A DNA stretch of 64,000 nt from Actinoplanes sp. M2I2 (lineage in GTDB: Bacteria; Actinomycetota; Actinomycetes; Mycobacteriales; Micromonosporaceae): NCBI RefSeq assembly GCF_023544445.1, contig NZ_JALPVJ010000009.1, positions 62,001-126,000 on the forward strand, written 5' to 3'. The notes beneath the pieces were generated by a model. That model was not told the origin of the DNA and searched no databases. It saw only the letters and a list, made by a program, of their open reading frames with translations. Shown here one piece after another: positions 17,988-24,596 of the stretch. A program made the translations under genes and the position numbers. Positions within the stretch are counted from its first letter, which is position 1; every line of letters begins with the position of its first letter.

Positions 17988-18046
17988 GAGGATCGCCTAT
18001 ACCCGTCTCACCCGCCCGCAAGCCCCCTGATCGAGTGACGTCACCG

Positions 18047-18994
18047 TCACAGATGGCCCTTGAGCTCCTTGGCGAAGAAGTCGAGGAAGCCGTCCGGGTC
18101 GGGACCGGCGTTCATCAGGACGATGTGGTCGTAGCCCGCGTCCTTGTACTCGCCGACCATCTGCACATACGGCTCCGGGTCGGGGCCGACGGCGAACTTC
18201 TCGGCGATGTCCTCGGGCCGCACGGTCGCCGCGGCAGCTTCGAAGTTGACCGGGTTGGGCAGCTCGGCCATCACCTTCCAGCCGGTCACGGCCCACCGCG
18301 TGGTCTCGTGCGCGGCCTTCACCGCCGCCTCCGCGGTCGGCGCCCAGGCCACCGACGCCTCGGCGTACTTGGGGCCGGAGCCGCCCGCGGCGGTGAACGT
18401 CTCGACCAGGTCGGCCCGCGGCTCGGTCGCGAACAGACCGGTGCCGTGGGTCGCGGCCAGCTCGGCGGCCTGCTTGCCGCCGGCCGCGACGGCGATCACC
18501 GGCAGCTTCGACGGCAGGTCGAACACCTGGGCGTCCTCCAGCTGCAGGTGCTTTCCCTCGTACGACTGGTAGCCGCCCGACCAGAGCAGGTTGATGATGT
18601 CGAGGGCCTCGATGAGCCGCTCGTGCCGTCCCCGCACACTCGGGAAGCCCTGGCCGACCACGTGCTCGTTGAGCCGCTCGCCGGCGCCGATGCCGAGCGT
18701 GAAGCGGTCGTCCGAGATGATCGCCAGGGTCGCGGCCGCCTGGGCGATGATCGCCGGGTGGTAGCGCACGGTCGGGCAGGTCACGCCGGTGGCGATGCCG
18801 AGCCGGTCGGTCTGCACGGCGATCGCGCTCAGCACGTTCCAGGCGAACGGCGAGTGACCCTGCACGTCGAGCCACGGGTGGTAGTGGTCGCTGATCTCGA
18901 CGAAGTCGAATCCGGCCTGCTCGGCGCGGATCGCCTGGCGAATCAGTTCCTTGGGTCCGAAGGCCTCCGCGGCCAGCTTGTATCCGAATCTCAT
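18047..18994 (-). CDS. F420-dependent LLM-class oxidoreductase
   Basis: A 315-residue luciferase-like TIM-barrel protein. The N-terminus RFGYKLAAEAFGPKELI, EISDHYHPW, GVTCPTVRYHPAIIAQAAATL and LGIGAGERLNEHVVG match the TIGR03557 group (related to F420-dependent glucose-6-phosphate dehydrogenase). It transfers hydride to or from cofactor F420. ATG 18994 is chosen at the conserved RFGYK start. It supports an actinobacterial host that makes F420. Substrate unknown. Confidence 0.9.
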   Translation of the reverse strand: MRFGYKLAAEAFGPKELIRQAIRAEQAGFDFVEISDHYHPWLDVQGHSPFAWNVLSAIAVQTDRLGIATGVTCPTVRYHPAIIAQAAATLAIISDDRFTLGIGAGERLNEHVVGQGFPSVRGRHERLIEALDIINLLWSGGYQSYEGKHLQLEDAQVFDLPSKLPVIAVAAGGKQAAELAATHGTGLFATEPRADLVETFTAAGGSGPKYAEASVAWAPTAEAAVKAAHETTRWAVTGWKVMAELPNPVNFEAAAATVRPEDIAEKFAVGPDPEPYVQMVGEYKDAGYDHIVLMNAGPDPDGFLDFFAKELKGHL

Positions 18995-19032
18995 ACTGGT
19001 TGAGCTTCCCCGGCTGAACCGGCACAAACACG

Positions 19033-19066
19033 TCCGAGCCGGCCCCGTGACGGGGACCGGCTCGGA
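19033..19066 (-). terminator. Hairpin terminator after DUF3618 operon
   Basis: A 10-bp perfect stem (19033-19042 with 19057-19066) extended by a CCCC/GGGG inner stem lies 13 nt beyond the stop of the DUF3618 gene. There is no U-tract, as is common in high-GC actinobacteria. Confidence 0.75.
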
Positions 19067-19078
19067 GACGGGATCAGA

Positions 19079-19738
19079 TCAGGAAGCGGCCGAACGGGCC
19101 TGCTCCTTCACGTCCTGCGCGTTGGACTGCGCGGTGCTCTTGGTCGTCTGGACGGCGTCCTGCGCGGTCTGCTTGACCTGGCCGACGGCCTCCTGAGCGG
19201 TGCCCGCGAGGTCGTCCTTCATCTCGGCGGCGACGTCCTTGACCTTGTCGGTCAGGTCACCGCTGTGGTCCTTGATCTGCTGGCCGGCGCGCTTCTCGGC
19301 GTCGCTGACCGGGATCAGGGTCGAGGCGAGCAGGCCCACGCCGAACGCGATGATGCCGGCCGCGAGCGGGTTGCCCTGGGTCTGCGAGGTGACGGCCTGC
19401 GGGGCGCTGCGCACAGCGTCGGCCGCCTGGTGCGCCTTCTCGCTCGCCACGTCGCCCACCTGCGAGGCCTTGTCGCTCACCGTGCTGCCCACGGACGAGG
19501 CCGTGTCGCTGACCGAGCTGCCCACCGCCGAGGCCTTGTCGCTCACGGTGCTGCCGACCGAGGATGCCTTGTCCCCCACCGTCGAACTGGTACCCATTAC
19601 CTTCTCCTTCACCGCCGACCAGCGTCGCTGCGCGACCTTGGTCGGGCTCGTCTTGTTGGCCAGCAGGTCGACGTCGCGGGTGAGCGACGCCCGGGTCTCT
19701 TCGATCTGCTGCCTCAGCCGGTCGGGTTCTTCAGCCAT
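19079..19738 (-). CDS. DUF3618 protein with 11-residue repeats
   Basis: A 219-residue protein. Residues 1-50 match DUF3618 (LRQQIEETRASLTRDVDLLANKTSPTKV, a predicted coiled helix). Residues 54-108 are five 11-residue repeats of the form VSDKASxVGSx, reminiscent of LEA or apolipoprotein-like amphipathic helices. One membrane helix lies near residues 122-145, and the tail is again a long polar helix. It is the last gene of a three-gene operon with a holin-like and an LEA-like protein. Likely a membrane-surface stress protein; exact role unknown. Confidence 0.75.
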   Translation of the reverse strand: MAEEPDRLRQQIEETRASLTRDVDLLANKTSPTKVAQRRWSAVKEKVMGTSSTVGDKASSVGSTVSDKASAVGSSVSDTASSVGSTVSDKASQVGDVASEKAHQAADAVRSAPQAVTSQTQGNPLAAGIIAFGVGLLASTLIPVSDAEKRAGQQIKDHSGDLTDKVKDVAAEMKDDLAGTAQEAVGQVKQTAQDAVQTTKSTAQSNAQDVKEQARSAAS

Positions 19739-20136
19739 TGGGCGTCCTCCTTGAGCGTGTCGACGGTGCGGCGGGGCATGGGGTCGACGGTCTTGAGCTT
19801 CTTCTTACCGGTCATGAAGAGAACGCCACCGATCGCCGCCCACAGGACGGCGACGATCAGCGCCGCCCAGCCCGCGGGCATGACGGCGTCGAGCGCGAAC
19901 ACCAGGGCGAAGCTGAGCAGGACGACGGCCAGGTAGCCGGCGAACGCCGCGCCACCGAGCATCCCGCCGGCCTTGCCGGCCTTGGACGCCTCCTGCTTGA
20001 GCTCGGCCTTGGCCAGCTCGACCTCCTGGCGGAACAGCTGCGAGAGGTCGTTGCTGATGTTGCCGATCATCTCGCCGACCGAGGTCTCGGAGACCTCTTC
20101 GGCGTCGATCCGGTCGTGCGGGTACGGTGCGGTCAT
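19714..20136 (-). CDS. Phage-holin superfamily III-like membrane protein
   Basis: A 140-residue protein like Pfam Phage_holin_3_6. The N-terminal amphipathic region (SVGEMIGNISNDLSQLFRQEVELAKAELKQEA) is followed by two membrane helices at about residues 58-80 and 86-107, and a basic C-terminus. Despite the name, chromosomal copies of this family are usually not in prophages and accompany DUF3618 proteins, as here. Its ATG overlaps the upstream gene as ATGA and its end overlaps DUF3618 by 25 nt. Confidence 0.8.
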   Translation of the reverse strand: MTAPYPHDRIDAEEVSETSVGEMIGNISNDLSQLFRQEVELAKAELKQEASKAGKAGGMLGGAAFAGYLAVVLLSFALVFALDAVMPAGWAALIVAVLWAAIGGVLFMTGKKKLKTVDPMPRRTVDTLKEDAQWLKNPTG

Positions 20137-21032
20137 CGCGGGCGCTCCGGGCTCTCGACCACGTACTCCTCACGGACAACGGGGGTGCCGGTGCCGGTGG
20201 ACGTGTACTCGGTCGTGCTGGCGTAGCCCGGGCCGGTGGTGTAGTCGGCGCCGGTCGTGCCGGTCGTCCCGGTGGCGTAGTCAGGGGTCGGCGTCACGGG
20301 AGCCGCCGGGTAACCGGCGCCGGTGCCCGCGGCCGGGTAGCCGGTCTCGACGCCGGTGGTGGTGGCGGAGTAGCCGCTGCCGGTGCCGGACACGAAGGAA
20401 TCGCTGCTGGGCTTGGCCACACCGGCGTCCGAGTCGGCCTTGGCGACGACCTTGCCCAGCCGGCCCACGACGAAGCCCGCGGCCAGCGCGGTGGCCAGGA
20501 AGGCGCCGGGACGGCGACGGGCGAAGTCCTGCACCTCGCGCAGCACGCCGTCGGGGCCGTTACGGTCGAGGTAGTCGGCGAACTGACGGCCACCCTCGGC
20601 CACCCGCGTGACCACGGCCGAGGCCGGCGAGTCGCCGCGGTCGCCGCGCATCTCGTCGAGCTGGTCGGCGGTCTGGCGGATCGTGCTCACCAGCTTGTCG
20701 TTCTGGCTGCGAGCCTGGTCGGTGACCCGCCCACGGACCTCGGAAGCGAGGTTGCTGGCCTGGGCCTTGGCCTCCTGGCCGACCCGCGCGGCCTGCTCCT
20801 TGGCGGTGTCCTTCACATCGACGGCCGCGTCCTTGGAAGCCTGCCCGGTCTGCGCCGCGACCTCCTTGGCCTTCTCCTTGGCGCCGGAACCGCCGCCGGA
20901 ACCGGACTGGTCACCGTAGGTCGCGGTGGTCGTCTCGGTGGCGTAGGCCTGCGTCGGATAGTCGGTCGTGAGCGGCACGTCGACGCCGTAGGCGTCGTCC
21001 GGCCGGCGAACGCCCGATGGCACGTCACTCAT
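20133..21032 (-). CDS. LEA-like coiled protein with Thr/Gly/Pro-rich tail
   Basis: A 299-residue protein. Residues 50-105 are an Ala/Lys/Glu-rich amphipathic helix (AKEKAKEVAAQTGQASKDAA) resembling LEA_4 or apolipoprotein repeats. A hydrophobic segment near 180-195 (GAFLATALAAGFVVGRLG) follows a second helical region. The last 95 residues are Tyr/Thr/Gly/Pro-rich and likely disordered. A GGAGG site precedes ATG 21032. First gene of the stress/envelope operon; function inferred only from composition. Confidence 0.65.
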   Translation of the reverse strand: MSDVPSGVRRPDDAYGVDVPLTTDYPTQAYATETTTATYGDQSGSGGGSGAKEKAKEVAAQTGQASKDAAVDVKDTAKEQAARVGQEAKAQASNLASEVRGRVTDQARSQNDKLVSTIRQTADQLDEMRGDRGDSPASAVVTRVAEGGRQFADYLDRNGPDGVLREVQDFARRRPGAFLATALAAGFVVGRLGKVVAKADSDAGVAKPSSDSFVSGTGSGYSATTTGVETGYPAAGTGAGYPAAPVTPTPDYATGTTGTTGADYTTGPGYASTTEYTSTGTGTPVVREEYVVESPERPR

Positions 21033-21235
21033 GGGGATTCCTCCAAAGGGGATTCGTCTTTGTGCCTACGCCCTTACAGCTACCCGATCGGTGACTCCGC
21101 CATTCATACTTTCCGTACTGCAATAAAGGTGAATCTGCGCCGCATAGTCCGCCGAAAAGCGGGTACACACGATGGCCTTTTTAAATCTTGCACCGCTCGA
21201 AAACCGCCCTCGCAACCCTGTTACGCTGCACACTC

Positions 21236-22102
21236 GTGAGTGAGCCCAACCGCGCCCGGACCATCGGCGGCCGCCCGTTCGATTTCTCCCGGCGCGTCGC
21301 GGTGATGGCCATCGTCAACCGCACTCCGGATTCCTTTCACGACCGTGGCCGCACGTTCGCGCTCGAAAAGGCGATCGAGGCGGTGACGGCGGCGGCCGAC
21401 GCGGGCGCCGATTGGATCGACGTCGGCGGAGTGCCCTTCGCGCCCGGCCCCGAGGTGAGCGCGGCCGAGGAGCTCGACCGGGTGCTGCCCGTGGTGGAGG
21501 CCGCCCGCGCCCGCACCGTGGTCTCGGTCGACACGTTCCGCCCCGAGGTCGCCGCCGAGGTCATCCGGGCCGGCGCCGGGGTCGTCAACGACACCTCGGG
21601 ACTGCGCGACCCGGCCATGGCCGACGTGGTCGCCGGCACCGACGCGCAACTGGTCATCACCCACAGCCTGGCCCCGCCGCGCACCCTCTGGCCGAGCCCG
21701 AAGTACGGCGACGTCACCACCGAGGTGACGGAGTTCCTGCGCGGGCGGGTCGCGGTGGCGCTCGACCGGGGCGTACGGCCGGATCAGATCATCGTCGATC
21801 CGGGCCACGACCTGAACAAGAACACGTACCACTCGCTGGAGCTGACCCGCCGGCTCGACGAGATCGCCGCGATCGGCTACCCGATGCTCGCCGCGGTCAG
21901 CAACAAGGACTTCATCGGCGAGACGCTCGGCGCCGATCAGCCCGACCGTCTGGCCGGGACCCTGGCCGCCGTCGTCTTCTGCGTGCTGCACGGCGCCCGC
22001 GTCGTCCGGGTGCACGACGTCCGGGCCACCGTCGACGCCGTCCGCATGACCGAGGCGATGCTGGGCTGGCGCGAACCCCTCGAGGCCCGCCACAACGTGT
22101 AG
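21236..22102 (+). CDS. Dihydropteroate synthase-family protein (FolP/FolP2-like)
   Basis: A 288-residue TIM barrel of the pterin-binding family. Visible are MAIVNRTPDSFHDRG, VDTFRPEVAAEVI, VNDTSGLRDP, DPGHDLNKNTYHSLELTRR, SNKDFIGETLG and VRVHDV. Canonical FolP enzymes join pteridine diphosphate and p-aminobenzoate. Here NRTPDSF replaces NVTPDSF and the C-terminal GxSRKxF motif is SNKDF, resembling the second actinobacterial paralogue (FolP2) whose synthase activity is doubtful. GTG 21236 is preferred over an ATG-like codon at 21188. No adjacent folate genes support a main folate role. Confidence 0.75.
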   Translation: MSEPNRARTIGGRPFDFSRRVAVMAIVNRTPDSFHDRGRTFALEKAIEAVTAAADAGADWIDVGGVPFAPGPEVSAAEELDRVLPVVEAARARTVVSVDTFRPEVAAEVIRAGAGVVNDTSGLRDPAMADVVAGTDAQLVITHSLAPPRTLWPSPKYGDVTTEVTEFLRGRVAVALDRGVRPDQIIVDPGHDLNKNTYHSLELTRRLDEIAAIGYPMLAAVSNKDFIGETLGADQPDRLAGTLAAVVFCVLHGARVVRVHDVRATVDAVRMTEAMLGWREPLEARHNV

Positions 22103-22660
22103 CTAACGCTTCTTGTCGAGCCCTTCGATGCTGCTCACCAGGTCGGCCGACCACGGCTGGAGCGGCACCGCGTCGGGGCCGAGGATCCGCATCGCGCCAA
22201 GGCAGGTGAGCAGCATGCCGGTCGCGAAGAAGTCGCGCGTCTCCTCGGCCGTGGCGCCGGTCAGTTCCCGGACAACGTCGTAGAGGCGGCCGAAACAGGC
22301 GCGCACCGGGTCGCCGATGGCCGGGTCCCCGGCGGCCGCGAAGCCGTGCAGCAGCATGGTGATCAGCTCGGGCTGGGCCAGCAGTTCCGCGTACGCCTCG
22401 CCCAGGCTCGCCAGGGTCGGCTCGCGCTCGGCGGCTCCGCGCCAGGTCGCCTCGATGCGGTCGCCGGCCTGCCGCACGGCGGCCAGGAACAGCTCCTGCT
22501 TCGTCCGGAACAGCCGGATGACGTACGGCTGGGAGACACCGGCCAGCCGGGCCACCTGATCCGTCGTCGTACCGGCGTAGCCGCGCTGGCTGAACGCGGT
22601 GACGGCGGCAGAGATCAATTGTTCCTGGCGTTCCTCGGCGGTGAGGCGGGTTCGGGTCAC
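22103..22660 (-). CDS. TetR family transcriptional regulator
   Basis: About 185 residues. The N-terminal HTH contains QEQLISAAVTAFSQRGYAGTTTDQVARLAGVSQPYVIRLFRTK, classic for TetR; the rest is an all-helical ligand domain. GTG 22660 is preferred; an in-frame TTG at 22681 would place the start inside the operator. It is divergent from an MFS exporter with two matching palindromes between them, so it most likely represses that exporter until a drug-like ligand binds. Confidence 0.88.
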   Translation of the reverse strand: MTRTRLTAEERQEQLISAAVTAFSQRGYAGTTTDQVARLAGVSQPYVIRLFRTKQELFLAAVRQAGDRIEATWRGAAEREPTLASLGEAYAELLAQPELITMLLHGFAAAGDPAIGDPVRACFGRLYDVVRELTGATAEETRDFFATGMLLTCLGAMRILGPDAVPLQPWSADLVSSIEGLDKKR

Positions 22661-22662
22661 AG

Positions 22663-22691
22663 TTGACAGGTTATCAGTCAATAACTAACGT
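22663..22691 (+). promoter_or_regulatory. Promoter of MFS exporter gene
   Basis: TTGACA (22663-22668) and TAACGT (22686-22691) are separated by 17 bp, a near-consensus housekeeping promoter. The first TetR palindrome lies exactly between the two hexamers. The gene has a normal AGGGGAG ribosome site before ATG 22735. Confidence 0.7.
22670..22685. promoter_or_regulatory. TetR operator O1
   Basis: GTTATCAGTCAATAAC, an inverted repeat GTTAT/ATAAC with a 6-nt centre. It fills the spacer of the MFS promoter, so a bound repressor would block RNA polymerase. Confidence 0.7.
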
Positions 22692-22701
22692 GGCGATCGT
22701 A

Positions 22702-22717
22702 GTTATCAGTGAATAAC
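22702..22717. promoter_or_regulatory. TetR operator O2
   Basis: GTTATCAGTGAATAAC, a second copy of O1 differing at one base and starting 32 bp later (about three helical turns), just after the predicted transcription start. The spacing favours cooperative binding on one DNA face. Confidence 0.7.
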
Positions 22718-22734
22718 AACTAGGGGAGAAACTG

Positions 22735-24180
22735 ATGGCCACCGTCCTCGAGGCACCCGGCGCCGGGCCCCGGCGCCGCACCCGGCCGCTCGGCTGGGTG
22801 CTGGCCGCCGTCGGCATCCCGACCTTCATGGTCACGCTCGACAACCTGGTGGTGAGCACGGCGCTGCCGGTGATCCGGGCCGACCTGGGTTCCTCGCTCA
22901 CCGACCTGCAGTGGTTCGTGAACGCGTACACGCTGCCGTTCGCCGCCTTCCTGCTCACCGCGGCCGCCCTGGGCGACCGCATCGGCCGCCGCCGGATGTT
23001 CATCGCCGGCCTGATCGTCTTCACGCTCGCCTCGGCCGCCGCCGCCCTGGCCGCCGAGTCGTGGCAGCTCACCGCGGCCCGGGCCGTCCAGGGCCTGGGC
23101 GGAGCCGCGGTCGCCCCGCTGTCGCTCACCCTGCTCGCCGAGGCGGTCCCCGACCGCCTGCGGACGGCGGCCGTCGGCATCTGGGGCGGCATCAGCGGGC
23201 TCGGCGTCGCGGTCGGCCCGGTCGTCGGCGGCGCGGTCGTCGAAGGCCTCGACTGGCACTGGATCTTCTGGCTCAACGTTCCGATCGGCGTCGTCGCCAT
23301 CGTGCTGGCCCTGACGGTCCTGGGCGAGTCCCGCGGTGGCGCCCGGCGCCTCGACCCGCTCGGCCTGGTGCTTTCGGCGGCCGGCATGCTGCTGGTCATC
23401 TGGGGTGTCGTCGACGGCCCCGACCACGGCTGGACCTCGGCCCGGGTCCTGGCGATGCTGATCGGCGGCGGCGCGCTGCTGGCCGCGTTCCTCGCCTGGC
23501 AGGCCCGCAACCCGGCCCCGATGCTGCCGCTGCGCCTGTTCCGCTCGGCCGGCTTCAGCCTGGTCAACGCCGTGACCCTGACCTTCTCGGCCGGCGCGTT
23601 CGGCTCGGTCTTCCTGCTCGCCCAGTTCTTCCAGGTGGTGCAGGGCCTCAGCCCGCTCGACGCCGGCCTGCGCACCCTGCCCTGGACCGCCGCGCCGATG
23701 ATCGTCGCTCCGCTGGCCGGGCTGTTCGGCGACCGGATCGGCCAGCGCGCGCTGATCTTCACCGGCCAGGTCTTCCTGGCCGCCGGCATCCTGTGGATCG
23801 GCCTGGCCACCGGCCCCGACGTCTCGTACGGGAGCCTGGTCGTCGCCTTCGCCCTGGCCGGCGTCGGCATGGGCCTGACCTTCGCTCCGATCAGCACGGT
23901 CGCCCTGGCCAGCGTGTCCGAGCAGGACCGCGGGGTGGCCTCCGGCGTCAACAACACGATCCGCGAGGTGGGCGTGGCCGCCGGCGTCGCCGCCCTGGCC
24001 TCGATCTTCAGCACGTACGGCGGCTACACCAGCCACCAGTCCTTCGTCGACGGCCTGCGTCCCGCCGTCGTCGTGGGGGCGATCATCGTCGCCGTCGGCG
24101 CCGTGCTCGCCCTCGGACTGCCCCGCCGGCGGCCAACGGCACCCGAAAGGGGGACGGCCTCCAGCCAAGAAGGTCGCTGA
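22735..24180 (+). CDS. MFS drug exporter, DHA2 (EmrB/QacA) family
   Basis: A 481-residue protein with about 14 membrane helices. Motif A appears as LGDRIGRRRMF, and the antiporter motif region as VVGGAVVEGLDWHWIFWLNVPIG. DHA2 pumps use proton antiport to export drugs. It lies opposite a TetR gene with operators in its promoter, the usual inducible-efflux layout. The substrate is unknown. Confidence 0.9.
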   Translation: MATVLEAPGAGPRRRTRPLGWVLAAVGIPTFMVTLDNLVVSTALPVIRADLGSSLTDLQWFVNAYTLPFAAFLLTAAALGDRIGRRRMFIAGLIVFTLASAAAALAAESWQLTAARAVQGLGGAAVAPLSLTLLAEAVPDRLRTAAVGIWGGISGLGVAVGPVVGGAVVEGLDWHWIFWLNVPIGVVAIVLALTVLGESRGGARRLDPLGLVLSAAGMLLVIWGVVDGPDHGWTSARVLAMLIGGGALLAAFLAWQARNPAPMLPLRLFRSAGFSLVNAVTLTFSAGAFGSVFLLAQFFQVVQGLSPLDAGLRTLPWTAAPMIVAPLAGLFGDRIGQRALIFTGQVFLAAGILWIGLATGPDVSYGSLVVAFALAGVGMGLTFAPISTVALASVSEQDRGVASGVNNTIREVGVAAGVAALASIFSTYGGYTSHQSFVDGLRPAVVVGAIIVAVGAVLALGLPRRRPTAPERGTASSQEGR

Positions 24181-24259
24181 CGGTCCTCCACGGTGGCCTT
24201 TGCCCGGTTTGCCGACCCGCGCGCCTCCGCCGGGAGGTGCGTAAGTCGCGCATATCTTC

Positions 24260-24265
24260 TAGCTT
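24260..24265 (+). promoter_or_regulatory. Candidate -10 box for small membrane protein
   Basis: TAGCTT fits TANNNT and ends 7 nt before GTG 24273, matching the leaderless pattern seen elsewhere here. No clear -35. Confidence 0.35.
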
Positions 24266-24272
24266 CGATGGT

Positions 24273-24596
24273 GTGGCGGAGGAACCGAACATCGGTCGGG
24301 CGTCCGTCGGACGCCGGTCCCACGGACGGGCGCGGGTGGGTCGCGCGGTCGGCAAGGCGCCGCTGCCCGAGAACGCCAGGACGCAGATGTTCACCGTGGG
24401 CGAGCCCGCCCCGCCCCCGGTCTTCGTCGATCCCACCGGAGGCCGGCGGCGGTGGCTGCGCCGGACGGCCTACGCGATCGGGATCCTGCTGGTCCTGGCC
24501 CTGATCACGATCTGGGTGTCCCAGCTGATCGAGCCGGCCCGGCCGCCGGCCCGCCCGTGCCCGAGCGCCGCGCCCGCGGGCAGCTGCCCGCGGTGA
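24273..24596 (+). CDS. Small single-span membrane protein
   Basis: About 107 residues from GTG 24273 (or 69 from ATG 24387). The N-terminus is basic and polar, followed by one membrane helix (YAIGILLVLALITIWVSQLI) and a short Pro/Cys-containing outer tail. Its stop overlaps the GTG of the deacetylase-glycosyltransferase as GTGA, so it is translationally coupled and may be an accessory subunit of that envelope polysaccharide enzyme. No known family recognised. Confidence 0.6.
   Translation: MAEEPNIGRASVGRRSHGRARVGRAVGKAPLPENARTQMFTVGEPAPPPVFVDPTGGRRRWLRRTAYAIGILLVLALITIWVSQLIEPARPPARPCPSAAPAGSCPR

Noticed and set aside
19714..20136. Prophage remnant suggested by the holin-like gene
   Set aside because: No lysin, structural or integrase genes nearby; this family is common in non-phage stress operons.
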